64,000 nt of DNA from Armatimonadota bacterium. Its GTDB lineage: Bacteria; Armatimonadota; Fimbriimonadia; Fimbriimonadales; Fimbriimonadaceae. The translations under genes were made by a program, and so were the position numbers. Under the pieces are notes generated by a model. That model saw nothing but the letters and a program-made list of their open reading frames with translations. It searched no databases and was not told where the DNA came from. Shown here piece after piece: positions 7,850 through 16,642 of this stretch. The stretch is from assembly GCA_029781035.1 (NCBI GenBank), contig JAKOXK010000064.1, positions 1-64,000 on the forward strand, in the 5' to 3' direction. Numbering within the stretch: position 1 is the stretch's first letter; every line of letters starts with the position of its first letter.

Positions 7850-8830
7850 ATGAAGCGGCAGTTCCTTCTTTGCATGACTCTATGGACACTCGCGGTAGTG
7901 CCGTATGCTTCGGCACAAGAGCTGCGGACACTTGCCACACATGAGGAGCCCACGAAGGAACAGGTTGCGCTGCTCTCAGTCGACCTTGATAAGCTGGACG
8001 CACAAGCTGCCGCAGCGAACGTTGAAGTGGTTCGCGACGGCGACGATATCCTCCTTTTCGACGCCGATCTTTACAATATCAGACGCATGTCTCTTTGCAT
8101 CAGGGGCTTTGATGTGTTGGCCCGCTTAGCGAGGGACGGAAAGACAATGTTCAAACTCGGTGACCTCGCCGATGGAGACAAGCGGGCTGTGCGTGAGATA
8201 CTGTTGGCTCAAGGGGTTGCGGAGGACGCGGGCCCAGCGCTTTTCGACGACAAATCGCCGGTCAGTATCGGTATGTCTTGGCGGATTGAATGCCAAGCAG
8301 GCGGGAAGTCGGTCGCATTCAACGCCGGTCACGCCCCTGTCTCGGACTTCAAGCAAAGACAAAAGTACACGTCAAAAGAGGTTCAGAAGTTCGACAAAGA
8401 CGAGCTTCCCCGTCAGTGGACCAAGTGGCATAGCATCGATGAAGTGCGCTTCCGCCATAGCGCTGGCTTACGCCTCGTGTCCACGCGTCGCGCTGGTGCC
8501 GTCGCCAAGATCGAGAAGATCATGGAGGAGAGGATCGAAAAGCAATCAAAGGATTATGAAGATCGGCAGGCCGCCCTCAAGTCGGCCTTCCTCTCAAAGG
8601 ACTCGCCAAGTGCTCAGGAGCAGGCAAGAGCTTTGCCTGACAAGTTGAAGGCAGACATGGTCGGTGGCTGGAGGTCGCTAGGTTTTGCGAGCCAAGACGC
8701 GGCAGGCAGCTTCCTTGACTCGGCATCGATAACCACTGTGACCCCGACGGTCATGATCTCGATCGGCTGGTTGGGAGACCAAGTCGGGCGGGGCACTGCG
8801 GTCACGACCAACGTCAACCGTCGAGGCTGA
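7850..8830 (+). CDS. Secreted protein of unknown function, paired with the preceding gene
   Basis: A 326-residue protein with a clear signal peptide (MKRQFLLCMTLWTLAVVPYASAQ) and no domain I recognise. The middle is charged and helical (KIEKIMEERIEKQSKDYED, about residues 220-240, coiled-coil-like), and the C-terminus is Thr/Val-rich. Two cysteines (LCIRGF, RIECQAGG) could form a disulfide. It starts 3 bp after the preceding gene, so co-transcription and coupled translation are likely. Confidence 0.7.
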   Translation: MKRQFLLCMTLWTLAVVPYASAQELRTLATHEEPTKEQVALLSVDLDKLDAQAAAANVEVVRDGDDILLFDADLYNIRRMSLCIRGFDVLARLARDGKTMFKLGDLADGDKRAVREILLAQGVAEDAGPALFDDKSPVSIGMSWRIECQAGGKSVAFNAGHAPVSDFKQRQKYTSKEVQKFDKDELPRQWTKWHSIDEVRFRHSAGLRLVSTRRAGAVAKIEKIMEERIEKQSKDYEDRQAALKSAFLSKDSPSAQEQARALPDKLKADMVGGWRSLGFASQDAAGSFLDSASITTVTPTVMISIGWLGDQVGRGTAVTTNVNRRG

Positions 8831-9391
8831 GCGCTCCGGCTAGGGGAGGAACCTACTCCCGCTACTCCAGTCCTTCCCGTCACCCAGTCGAGCCAGACTC
8901 GACCAGCACGGAGAGCCACAGGTCGACTGGATTGAAGGGCCGTTCGCTTGGTTTCAGTAGCTGTGGAACCTCGGATCGAGTCACCGAGGAAACGTGACAG
9001 ACGTTTGGGGGCAACGGGGAATGCTGTCGATCCTCTCGGCACGAGCGTCAAGTGTTTTCGCCAGGAGGCCTGCTGATTTGGCGGAAACACTGGATTTCTT
9101 GTCGTGTCTGTCGACGTTCTTGCCGTATTTTTCGAGTTTCTTGCCGTGTTTGTCGGCAAGCACGGCAAGAACGGGCCCCTGTTTAGGCTGTGGCCGAGTC
9201 TGGCGACGCCTCCTTGGCGATGTCTCGACCACTCCGACGGGTGGCTAGGGAGACCCTGTCAGCAAGGCTGGTCGCTGAATCCAGGAGCACGGGCAGCCCT
9301 TGCCAACCGGTCGGCCGCCCTTAGAGGATTGAAGTCCCCGGCCCAGAGGCGGACTGAAGTCCGCGGTCCGTTCGGCCCCAATCTCCAAACA
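8831..9391. other. Non-coding stretch upstream of the GltD-like gene
   Basis: I see no convincing gene in these 560 bp. It contains an imperfect stem after the preceding gene (CCAGTCGA 884-891 / TCGACTGG 923-930, counting from 8000), a 21-bp-period array at 9096-9171, and a small palindrome GCGGACTGAAGTCCGC at 9349-9364, 27 bp before the CRP/FNR-like site. Confidence 0.6.
9096..9171. repeat. 21-bp-period array, locus 1 (three units plus hairpin)
   Basis: Three units start at 9096, 9117 and 9138, each beginning TTCTTG(C/T)CGT and each exactly 21 bp. The last unit starts a perfect 11-bp inverted repeat with CACGGCAAGAA (9161-9171). Read on the minus strand it gives basic/charged heptads (KHGKKLE, KYGKNVD, RHDKKSS). 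Three further arrays in the window share the period but not the sequence. Confidence 0.7.
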
Positions 9392-9432
9392 TGACGCTCG
9401 TCAGAGTGTCCGCGCTGGAACACACGCATACT
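9392..9432 (+). promoter_or_regulatory. CRP/FNR-like operator and -10 box of the GltD-like gene
   Basis: The palindrome TGACGCTCGTCA (9392-9403) is followed, 29 bp from its centre, by CATACT (9427-9432). If CATACT is the -10 box, the palindrome is centred near -41.5, the class II activator position of CRP/FNR-family proteins. The same geometry occurs at the three PFOR promoters and at the second DHOD-like gene. Confidence 0.65.
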
Positions 9433-9449
9433 CTTCATGGGGTGAAACC

Positions 9450-9554
9450 ATGCTGACGCCGTGTCAGCGAAACGCTTCACTGTCCGGCTCCGGCCATCTT
9501 GTTCCAAGGAGGCGATCAGCGCCCCCTGCGAACCGCATGAGGACAACACCGTGA
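9450..9554 (+). CDS. Putative coupled leader ORF (MLTxxQR type) before the GltD-like gene
   Basis: An ATG at 9450, preceded by GGGGTG at 5-nt spacing, opens a 34-codon frame starting MLTPCQRNA. It ends in TGA at 9552-9554, inside the GTGA that holds the GTG start of the next gene. Its first codons lie in the palindrome GCTGAC-N5-GTCAGC (9452-9468), at about +14 relative to the predicted transcript start. The same start and the same stop/start overlap occur before PFOR1 and PFOR3, but beyond MLTxxQR the three peptides do not match. It may be a regulatory uORF, or a by-product of an RNA/DNA palindrome. Confidence 0.45.
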   Translation: MLTPCQRNASLSGSGHLVPRRRSAPPANRMRTTP

Positions 9555-11175
9555 CGATGCGACCCACCGATTTGACGACCCCTCCGGACCTGACGCACGA
9601 GCGGCACACCGGGCCGTTCCGGACGCAGCGGCCGAACTACCACGATCTGCTACCGCCCTGCAACCACGCATGCCCGGCGGGTGAGAACATCCAGAAGTGG
9701 TTGACCTTGGTGACAGAAGGTAAGTACCGGGAGGCCTGGGAGACCATCCTGCGGGACAATCCCATGCCTGCGGTTCACGGTCGTGTCTGTTACCACCCGT
9801 GCGAAGCTTCTTGTAACCGCGACAAGCTGGACGGCTCAGTCAGCATCCACGCCGTCGAACGGTTCCTGGGCGACCTGGCACTCAAAGAAGGCTGGAAACT
9901 CACGCCGGCTCCTGCCACAGGCAAGAAGATCCTCGTTGTCGGGGCCGGCCCCAGCGGTCTGTCTTGTGCGTATCACCTGGCGCTCATGGGGCACTCGGTC
10001 GAGATTCGCGAGGCGGGCCCCTTGCCCGGCGGCATGATGCACTTCGGCATTCCTTCCTACCGCCTTCCGCGCAATGTTCTCGAAGAAGAGATCAAGCGGA
10101 TCGAAGACATGGGCGTGAAGATCGTGCTGAACCACAAGGTCGAGGACCTTGCAGTCGAAAAGGAGGGCTTTGACGCTGTCTTCATCGCCGTCGGGGCGCA
10201 CTTGGGCAAGCGGACGGACATCCCGGCACGCGACGCCGGAAAGATGTTGGACGCGGTGCAGTTCCTGAAGGACGTCGAACTGGGACAAGCGCCGAAGTTG
10301 GGACGTCGCGTCGCGATCTATGGCGGTGGCAACACCGCGATGGACGCGGCGAGGGTAGCACGGCGGATGGGCGTCGAACCGCTGATCATCTATCGTCGCG
10401 ACCGCGACCACATGCCCGCTCATGAGTTCGAAGCCGACGAGGCGATGGCTGAAGGGGTGAACATCCACTGGTTGCGCACGATCAAGTCCATCGAAGAAAC
10501 CTCGTTCACGGTCGAGGTCATGGAGCTGGACGAAAAGGGCCGTCCGCGCCCGACGGGCCAGTTCGAGACGCTTGAAGCCGACGACCTGATCCTGGCGTTG
10601 GGGCAGGACACGGACACGGGCTTCTTGCGCGAGATTCCTGGCCTCAAGTTCCAAGTCGATGGGACGGTGATCGTCAACAAGCACATGATGACGGGCTGCC
10701 CGGGGTCTTCGCTGGAGGCGACATGGTGCCAGCCGAGCGCACGGTCACTGTCGCTGTCGGCCACGGCAAGAAGGCGGCGCGGAACATCGACACATGGCTG
10801 AGAGGTGAAGCCTACGACAAGTCGAGCCGCACCGACATAGCCGGGTTCAATAAGCTCCACCTCTGGTTCTACACGGAGGCAGCTCAGCGTCCGCAAGGCC
10901 ATCTGGACTTGAAACAGCGCCGAGACAGCTTCGAGGAGGTTGTCTTTGGCTTGGACGCCGATGCTGCTGGGTTCGAGGCCAAACGGTGCCTGTCGTGCGG
11001 GAACTGTTTCGAGTGCGACGGGTGTTATGGAGCTTGCCCGGAAGACGCGATTATCAAGCTGGGCAAAGGCAACCGCTATCAGTACGACTACGACAAGTGC
11101 ATCGGCTGTGCCGTTTGCTTTGAGCAGTGCCCGTGCGGTGCGATCTCGATGGTGGCGGAGCCAGCGGCTCCCTAG
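9551..11175 (+). CDS. GltD-like FAD/NAD(P) oxidoreductase with C-terminal 2x[4Fe-4S] domain; apparent -1 frameshift at about 10702
   Basis: The N-terminal helical ferredoxin domain (PCNHACPAGENIQKWL, CYHPCEASCNRD), the FAD site (VVGAGPSGLSCAYHLALMG) and the NAD(P) site (AIYGGGNTAMDAARVA) match the small subunit of glutamate synthase and its NfnB/DsrL-like relatives. After the PG of TGCPG at about 10705 the reading must drop back one base to continue as VFAGGDMVPAERTVTVA, the conserved FAD-closing motif, and on to CLSCGNCFECDGC and CIGCAVCFEQCPC clusters. In the first frame it stops at 10801 (416 residues); with the shift it is about 541. Likely role: electron transfer between NAD(P)H and ferredoxin. 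No gltB partner is adjacent. The promoter matches the PFOR genes. The GTG at 9551 overlaps the leader ORF stop; an ATG at 9557 is the alternative start. Confidence 0.75.
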
Positions 11176-11221
11176 GGGTAGACAATCGCCGACAAGCCTT
11201 GTGAGGCGGCGACGACGCTCA

Positions 11222-11653
11222 CTAGAAGCACCCGTGTGGCCGCGTCGCGTACCGGACTACGGCCAGACGGTCGTGCTCATCGAACCAAAGCTGGGCCTCG
11301 TGATCGTAACCGCAGATCACCCACGGTTCCGTGCTGGGTAGATCGATGGTCCAAGCTTCTGTGAATGTGGCCCCGGGAGGTGGCTTGGGTTGGTCTGGCA
11401 CGAACTCCTGGCGAGACATTTCGTCCCGATCGATCCAGAGCCAAGGCTTGTAGTCGAAAACCTGGAGCCTACTGATGACTTCCGACTTCTTGGCGTGAGC
11501 CTTTAGCATGTCGCCCAAGTCGGACTTCGTGAAACTGACACGACCCTTTGCACCCTGACTTGCGACGAAGAGGAGGATAGCGATGAGCACTGGACCGCCG
11601 ATCACGACCGCCAGAGCGACCAGGGCACAACTCGAACGGCTTCGCTGTTCCAT
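11222..11653 (-). CDS. Membrane-anchored protein of unknown function
   Basis: A 143-residue protein with one N-terminal membrane segment (ALVALAVVIGGPVLIAILLFVA, residues about 10-31) followed by an extracytoplasmic domain containing YKPWLWIDRDEMS and WVICGYDHEAQLWFDEHD. I do not recognise the family. It lies 55 bp downstream of the HEAT-repeat lipoprotein gene on the same strand, so the two may be co-transcribed. The ending RYATRPHGCF is unremarkable. Confidence 0.6.
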   Translation of the reverse strand: MEQRSRSSCALVALAVVIGGPVLIAILLFVASQGAKGRVSFTKSDLGDMLKAHAKKSEVISRLQVFDYKPWLWIDRDEMSRQEFVPDQPKPPPGATFTEAWTIDLPSTEPWVICGYDHEAQLWFDEHDRLAVVRYATRPHGCF

Positions 11654-11708
11654 TCGAACAGTTTCAACAAGTCCTTAGGAAACGGTGCTCCCGTTGCCGC
11701 GGTCGCTT

Positions 11709-12374
11709 TCACTCGCTAGGGTGCGCGTCGACCCTGCCTTGGGCGCGGATCCTGTCCAGTGCGTGCTGAGCGTTGGCTCGGACACATTCGTTCGACGAGC
11801 CCAAGGCCCGTTCGAGCGACGGGATCGCCGGTTGGCCGATCCTAGCCAGGGCCTCAGCCGCCTGCAGACCGTCTGCAGGAACCTGCGCCGGAAGACTGTC
11901 GATGATCCCGGTGCCGTCGGGCAATACGGCCATGAGTGAGTCGACGGACCGTGGATCGCGCAGCTGGCCGAGGGCCGTGATGACCCAACTCCGAATGTCC
12001 GTGTCCTTGACGACCAGGGCATCGAGACGATCGACAGCACGAGCGTCGCCGATCTCACCAAGCAGGCCGGCGCAGTGGGCGCGGACGTACTTGTTCGGCG
12101 ACTTCAGTCCAGCAATGAGGCCTGGCACGGCGGTCTTCCCGATCCTCAAGAGTCGGTCATAGGCTGCATCGACTGCAGGGTTGTTCTCTGGAGTGCAGTA
12201 CGGCGGGTGTAGGCCGCTCTTGGGGTTCCCGAGCTGGGCGACCAAGCGCGCCACTTCGCTGTCATGGAGGGGGGTGACCTCGGGATGTGATCCGAACATG
12301 GGTGCACAACAGGCCGTGCACAGGGCGAGCGCGGCTAGGACCATGGCTTGTGGACTATGCCGTCTCGGGTTCAT
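11709..12374 (-). CDS. HEAT-repeat lipoprotein
   Basis: A 221-residue protein from the ATG at 12374, with a lipoprotein-like leader (MVLAALALCTACC near residues 11-23) and helical HEAT repeats such as AVPGLIAGLKSPNKYVRAHC, ALVVKDTDIRSWVITALGQL and AIPSLERALGSSNECVRANA. HEAT repeats form protein-binding superhelices; the ligand is unknown. This start is chosen because TATACT (minus strand) ends 6 nt upstream of it, which fits a leaderless mRNA and excludes the longer reading to 12407. Confidence 0.75.
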   Translation of the reverse strand: MNPRRHSPQAMVLAALALCTACCAPMFGSHPEVTPLHDSEVARLVAQLGNPKSGLHPPYCTPENNPAVDAAYDRLLRIGKTAVPGLIAGLKSPNKYVRAHCAGLLGEIGDARAVDRLDALVVKDTDIRSWVITALGQLRDPRSVDSLMAVLPDGTGIIDSLPAQVPADGLQAAEALARIGQPAIPSLERALGSSNECVRANAQHALDRIRAQGRVDAHPSE

Positions 12375-12380
12375 ACGGGC

Positions 12381-12386
12381 AGTATA
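12381..12386 (-). promoter_or_regulatory. -10 box of the HEAT lipoprotein gene, leaderless spacing
   Basis: Minus-strand TATACT (5 of 6 to consensus) lies 6 nt before the ATG at 12374, so transcription should begin at or next to the start codon. Confidence 0.55.
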
Positions 12387-12472
12387 CGACGGTTGTTCCA
12401 AGTTCAAAACCAGGTCATCTGTGGTGGTCTGATGAAGGATTCCCGGTGAACAGGCTGGGGCCTTCGATCATG

Positions 12473-12490
12473 TGACGGGCGTCATATAAG
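12473..12490 (+). promoter_or_regulatory. CRP/FNR-like palindrome upstream of the hdr-mvh operon
   Basis: TGTGACGGGCGTCATA contains the palindrome TGACGGGCGTCA (12473-12484), the same type found at the PFOR promoters. No NATACT box follows at 29 bp. Instead TATAAG (12485-12490) directly abuts the palindrome, so if TATAAG is the -10 box a bound protein would block rather than activate. The geometry therefore differs from the other five sites. Confidence 0.45.
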
Positions 12491-12662
12491 TGAACGTTAA
12501 AAGGGTGCGTCAATAGAGGCAAGCAACACTGATGACGGTCGCGGCGAGGTTCCGCCGACAGGCCAGTATGTCCCGTCCAGGGACCGCGCCCGAGTGTGGG
12601 CGGTTTGACATTCAGGATTGTTGCCCCACGCTCCGTTCCTCAGTCATGCGCAAGGAGGACCA

Positions 12663-13244
12663 GTGGGTTCCATTCAACGGGAGATTCGCCTTGAAAGCGA
12701 CCGCGACCCCGGCTTCGCTGACGAAATCCGTTCCATGCCGGGGTGTGAGCACCTAGACCGGTGTATTCAGTGTGCGACCTGTTCTGGAGTCTGTCCCCTG
12801 AGTGTGTACATGGATCACACACCCAGGCGGATCATGGAATTGACTCGGGATGGCTTCAAGGACGATGTGCTGCGCAGCAACACGATTTGGCTGTGCGCCA
12901 GTTGCTACGAGTGCCAGGCCGAGTGTCCGATGGAAGTGGGAGTCACGGACGTCATGGTCGCCCTCAAGAACAAGGCGATAGCTTCCGGTGTCGCGCCCAA
13001 GGACGTGCCGACGCCTGTCCTCGCTCGGGAGTTCTTCCGGATGGTCAGAGAGACGGGACGGGTCAGTGAAGGCAAGCTCGTCCAGCGGCTCTATTTGAAG
13101 ACTGGTCCCGCCAAGTTCTTCGGGATGATTGGGCTGGGCCGCGATTTGATGCGGACAGGACGCTTTTCTTTGAGGTCCGAGCGCATGAAGAGGCCGGAAG
13201 ACTTGCAGAGGGTCCTTGACGGGACTCCGGGGGTGGGGAAGTGA
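12663..13244 (+). CDS. hdrC: HdrC-like 2x[4Fe-4S] subunit of heterodisulfide reductase-type complex
   Basis: A 193-residue iron-sulfur protein with CIQCATCSGVCPLSV and CASCYECQAECPMEV, the two cubane motifs of HdrC, which wires HdrA to the catalytic HdrB. The GTG at 12663 is chosen because AAGGAGG (12652-12658) lies just upstream and homology begins soon after; a longer frame back to 12618 would bury this RBS. Its stop overlaps the GTG of hdrB (GTGA). It is the first gene of a seven-gene operon ending at 19559. Confidence 0.9.
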   Translation: MGSIQREIRLESDRDPGFADEIRSMPGCEHLDRCIQCATCSGVCPLSVYMDHTPRRIMELTRDGFKDDVLRSNTIWLCASCYECQAECPMEVGVTDVMVALKNKAIASGVAPKDVPTPVLAREFFRMVRETGRVSEGKLVQRLYLKTGPAKFFGMIGLGRDLMRTGRFSLRSERMKRPEDLQRVLDGTPGVGK

Positions 13245-14149
13245 AGTACGCCTACTACCCGGGGTGCTCTCTCAAGGCGTCAGGTAAGGCGTTTGAGGAG
13301 TCGTTGCTCGCTGTCTGCTCCGCGCTTGAGATCGAGTTGGCCGAACTGGACGACTGGAACTGTTGTGGGGCTACGGCCTATATGGCGGTGGACGAGACGA
13401 AAGGGGCTGCCCTGGCGTCGCGCAACCTGGCCCTTGCCGAGCAGACGGGCCTGGACATGGCTGTACCGTGCGCAGGGTGTTACGGCGTCCTCCTCAAAGC
13501 GCAGGCCATGCAGAGAAAGTATCCGCGCCTTGCCGACCAGGTTTCGGTCGGGCTCAAGGCAGGCGGCTTGACCTATGGTGGCCGGGTCCGCGTCAAGCAT
13601 CCCCTCGAGATTTTGGCGATGGACTTTGGCACCAAAGCGTTTCGGTCGCGGGTCAAGGTGCCGCTCAAAGGTTTGCGAGTGGCATGCTACTACGGGTGCC
13701 GGCTGGTGCGTCCGGAGTCACCGTTCGACGACTCCCATGACCCCGTGACCATGGATAACCTGCTCAAGTCGGTGGGAGCGAGGATCGTGGACTACACGCT
13801 CAAGTCCAAATGCTGCGGTGGCAGCCTCACCGGCACAATCCCCGAAGTCGGCCAAAACCTCTGCTACCAACTCCTGAAAGAGGCACAGCGGAGAGAGGCT
13901 GACGTAGTCGCGACCGCATGCCCCTTGTGTCAGTTCAATTTGGAGTGCTATCAGAAAGACATAGCTCGCAAGTACACAGACCTCAAGCCGATTCCTGTCG
14001 TGTACTTCACACAACTCCTGGGCGCCTCGCTGGGACTTGATCCAGTGGCGCTTGGGTTCCCAAGGTTGATCGTGCCGATCGAGCCGATCTTACGGGAGCG
14101 CGGAATCATGGCCAAGGCCGGAACTGAGCCGGCCAAGGCAGGCGTCTGA
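13241..14149 (+). CDS. hdrB: HdrB-like subunit with two CCG domains
   Basis: A 302-residue protein starting VKYAYYPGCSLKASGKAF, with CCG-domain cysteines in DDWNCCGATAYMAVDE (about residues 45-60) and LKSKCCGGSLTGTIPE (about 187-202), plus YYGCRL and ACPLCQFNLE. In methanogen HdrB these two motifs bind the non-cubane [4Fe-4S] clusters that cleave the CoM-S-S-CoB disulfide. In bacteria the substrate is different and usually unknown. The GTG start overlaps the hdrC stop, implying coupled translation. hdrA follows after 2 bp. Confidence 0.9.
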   Translation: MKYAYYPGCSLKASGKAFEESLLAVCSALEIELAELDDWNCCGATAYMAVDETKGAALASRNLALAEQTGLDMAVPCAGCYGVLLKAQAMQRKYPRLADQVSVGLKAGGLTYGGRVRVKHPLEILAMDFGTKAFRSRVKVPLKGLRVACYYGCRLVRPESPFDDSHDPVTMDNLLKSVGARIVDYTLKSKCCGGSLTGTIPEVGQNLCYQLLKEAQRREADVVATACPLCQFNLECYQKDIARKYTDLKPIPVVYFTQLLGASLGLDPVALGFPRLIVPIEPILRERGIMAKAGTEPAKAGV

Positions 14150-14151
14150 CC

Positions 14152-16158
14152 ATGGAACACGAGGTTCACACGAACGGAAAGGAAGAAGTCAGGATTGGGT
14201 TCTACATCTGCCATTGCGGCAGCAACATCGGCGGGACGATCGATGTCGCTGCCGTGGCCGACTATGTGAGGACGCTTCCTGGTGTCGTGGTCTCCAAAGA
14301 CTACAAGTATATGTGCTCAAACGCCGGCCAGGACATGATCGTCGAGGACATTGAGATCAATAGGCTGAACCGGATCGTGGTCGCTGCCTGTTCGCCGTTG
14401 CTGCACGAGAAGACGTTTCGGTCGGCCACGCATAAGGGCGGCATCAATCCGTTCTTCTTCCACATGGTCAACATCCGCGAGCATGGCTCCTGGGTGCACG
14501 AAGACAAGGCCCTGGCTACCGAAAAGGCCAAAGCGGTCGCGCGGGGAGCGGTCGGGAGAGTCCGTTTCCACAAGGCTCTTGAGAAACGCAAGGAACCGGT
14601 GACGCAATCCGTGCTCATTGTTGGTGGCGGGATCGCGGGCATCCAGGCTGCCCAGACCCTTTCAAACGCAGGCAAGAAGGTGTATCTGGTTGAACGCGAG
14701 CCGACGATTGGTGGCCACATGGCGCTGTTCGACAAGACGTTCCCGACATTGGATTGCGCCGCCTGCATTCTGACACCCAAGATGACCGACATCGGCAGTG
14801 ATCCCAACATCACCTTGTGGTCCTATGCCGAAGTGGTGGATGTCAAGGGCTATGTCGGTAATTTCACGGCTCAGATCCGCCACAAGCCGCGCTACATCAA
14901 GGAAGACCTTTGCGTGGGCTGTCTGGACTGTATCGACAACTGCGTCTTCAAGCAAGGCAACACTGATGACGAGTTCAACCAGTCGCTGAGCAAACGCAAG
15001 CCGGTTTACATCCCGTTTCCCCAAGCAGTCCCCAAGTTGGTCGTGATCGATCCGGAAGCGTGTACACATTTGAACGGCGGCAAGTGCGAACAGTCGTGCG
15101 CCACGGCTTGTGAACGAGACGCGATCGATTTCAACCAAAAGGAGAGTTTCGATGATATCGAAGTCGGTACGGTCATCGTGACGACGGGATTTAAGACTTT
15201 CGATGCTGCGCGCAAGCCGCTTTATGGCTATGGTCGGTACGACAACGTGTACACCGCCCTGGAGGTCGAACGCCTTGTGACCAGCAGCGGGCCGACGGGC
15301 GGTGAGGTCGTTCTTCGCGATGGCCGAAGGCCCAAGACTGTCGCCATCGTCCACTGTGTAGGGTCTCGCGACCATCAGACAAACCGGTGGTGCTCGCGGG
15401 TGTGCTGCATGTACTCGCTCAAGTTGGCGCACTTGATCAAGGAGCATACGGGAGCCGAAGTCTTCAACTTCTACATCGACATGCGGTGCGCCGGGAAGGG
15501 CTATGAGGAGTTCTACGAACGGCTTCTTGAAGAAGGGAATCGTTTCGTCCGCGGCCGCGTGGCTGAGGTGACCGACGTGCCGGTGTCTGCGGAGGAAGAG
15601 GGCAAACTGGTCGTCAAAGTTGAGGACTCCCTGGCCGGGTTTGTTCGGCGGATTCCGGTCGATATGGTCGTTCTGTCTACCGGTCTCGAACCGAGACAAG
15701 ACGCGTCGAACGTTCGGCGCATGTTCAACATCTCCTGCAGCTCGGAGGGCTTCTTCCTCGAACGTCACCCTAAGTTGGCGCCGATCAGCACGACGACGGA
15801 CGGCGTGTTCATAGCCGGATGTTGTCAAGGTCCGAAGGACATTCCTGACACTGTGGCCCAGGCTGGCTTCGCTGCTGGCGAGGCCATGGCCCTGCTGGAC
15901 AAGGGGTTCGTCGAAATGGAGCCGATGACTTCGTTCGTCAACGAGGAGTTGTGTTCCGGCTGCAAGACTTGTATCGGACTCTGTCCGTTTTCCGCGATCA
16001 CACGTGACGACGCGAAGGAGGTGGCGGTCATCAACCCCGTCCTGTGCAAAGGGTGCGGCGTCTGTGTGGCGGCATGCCCGTCCGGAGCCATCACGCAGAA
16101 CTTGTTCGAGGACTGCGAGATTTTCGCGGAGATCGAAGAGGTACTTGCCCATGCCTAA
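14152..16158 (+). CDS. hdrA: HdrA-like FAD and iron-sulfur subunit (flavin-bifurcation type)
   Basis: A 668-residue flavoprotein, close to the length of methanogen HdrA. The FAD motif is VLIVGGGIAGIQAAQTLSNA (about residues 158-177), followed by the conserved PTIGGHMALFDKTFPTLDCA. [4Fe-4S] motifs include CVGCLDCIDNC in the middle and CSGCKTCIGLCPF and CKGCGVCVAACPS at the C-terminus. HdrA is where electrons from hydrogenase, via MvhD, are split between ferredoxin and HdrBC. Its last 8 bp overlap mvhD. The complete MvhADG set downstream supports an H2-linked confurcating or bifurcating complex in the cytoplasm. Confidence 0.93.
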   Translation: MEHEVHTNGKEEVRIGFYICHCGSNIGGTIDVAAVADYVRTLPGVVVSKDYKYMCSNAGQDMIVEDIEINRLNRIVVAACSPLLHEKTFRSATHKGGINPFFFHMVNIREHGSWVHEDKALATEKAKAVARGAVGRVRFHKALEKRKEPVTQSVLIVGGGIAGIQAAQTLSNAGKKVYLVEREPTIGGHMALFDKTFPTLDCAACILTPKMTDIGSDPNITLWSYAEVVDVKGYVGNFTAQIRHKPRYIKEDLCVGCLDCIDNCVFKQGNTDDEFNQSLSKRKPVYIPFPQAVPKLVVIDPEACTHLNGGKCEQSCATACERDAIDFNQKESFDDIEVGTVIVTTGFKTFDAARKPLYGYGRYDNVYTALEVERLVTSSGPTGGEVVLRDGRRPKTVAIVHCVGSRDHQTNRWCSRVCCMYSLKLAHLIKEHTGAEVFNFYIDMRCAGKGYEEFYERLLEEGNRFVRGRVAEVTDVPVSAEEEGKLVVKVEDSLAGFVRRIPVDMVVLSTGLEPRQDASNVRRMFNISCSSEGFFLERHPKLAPISTTTDGVFIAGCCQGPKDIPDTVAQAGFAAGEAMALLDKGFVEMEPMTSFVNEELCSGCKTCIGLCPFSAITRDDAKEVAVINPVLCKGCGVCVAACPSGAITQNLFEDCEIFAEIEEVLAHA

Positions 16159-16642
16159 CGTTTTTGAACCACGGATCCTCGCCTTCTTCTGCAACTGGTG
16201 CACGTACACGGCTGCCGACCTCGCCGGCGTCTCACGCATGAAGTACGCGCCAACGACACGGGTCGTGCGGGTCATGTGTAGTGGCCGCGTGGATCCGCAG
16301 TTCGTCCTGTCGGCCTTCGCCAAGGGTGCCGACGGTGTCCTGATCGGTGGGTGCCATCCGGGGGACTGTCACTACCTGGAAGGGAACACGAAGTTCCTGC
16401 GCCGGTTCAGGATGCTGAAGAGGATGCTCGCCGACCTTGGGATTGAGCCAGAGCGGTTGCGGCTCGAATGGATCTCGGCTTCGGAGGGTGACCGGCTCCG
16501 AACGGTCGTCAACGAGATGACTGAGCAGATCAGGGCCCTCGGACCGCTCCATATGCCCGCGCACTTCAAGGAATGGGACACCGAAGTGCTCGTTGAAGAC
16601 TTGTCCCACGACCGGGAAGAAGAGGTGGGCGAGCGTGTCTGA
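16151..16642 (+). CDS. mvhD: MvhD-like [2Fe-2S] electron-transfer subunit
   Basis: A 163-residue protein with the MvhD/FlpD signature cysteines: FFCNWCTYTAADLAG at the N-terminus, VMCSGRVDPQFV, and GGCHPGDCHYLEGN. MvhD passes electrons between the NiFe hydrogenase and HdrA. The ATG at 16151 overlaps the end of hdrA; a longer upstream reading lies wholly inside hdrA and has no homology. The start of the hydrogenase small subunit overlaps its last 8 bp. Confidence 0.9.
   Translation: MPNVFEPRILAFFCNWCTYTAADLAGVSRMKYAPTTRVVRVMCSGRVDPQFVLSAFAKGADGVLIGGCHPGDCHYLEGNTKFLRRFRMLKRMLADLGIEPERLRLEWISASEGDRLRTVVNEMTEQIRALGPLHMPAHFKEWDTEVLVEDLSHDREEEVGERV

Noticed and set aside
12532-12756. A leader ORF before hdrC
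   Set aside because: The frame starting at 12532 runs past the hdrC start without the 4-bp overlap and lacks the palindrome.
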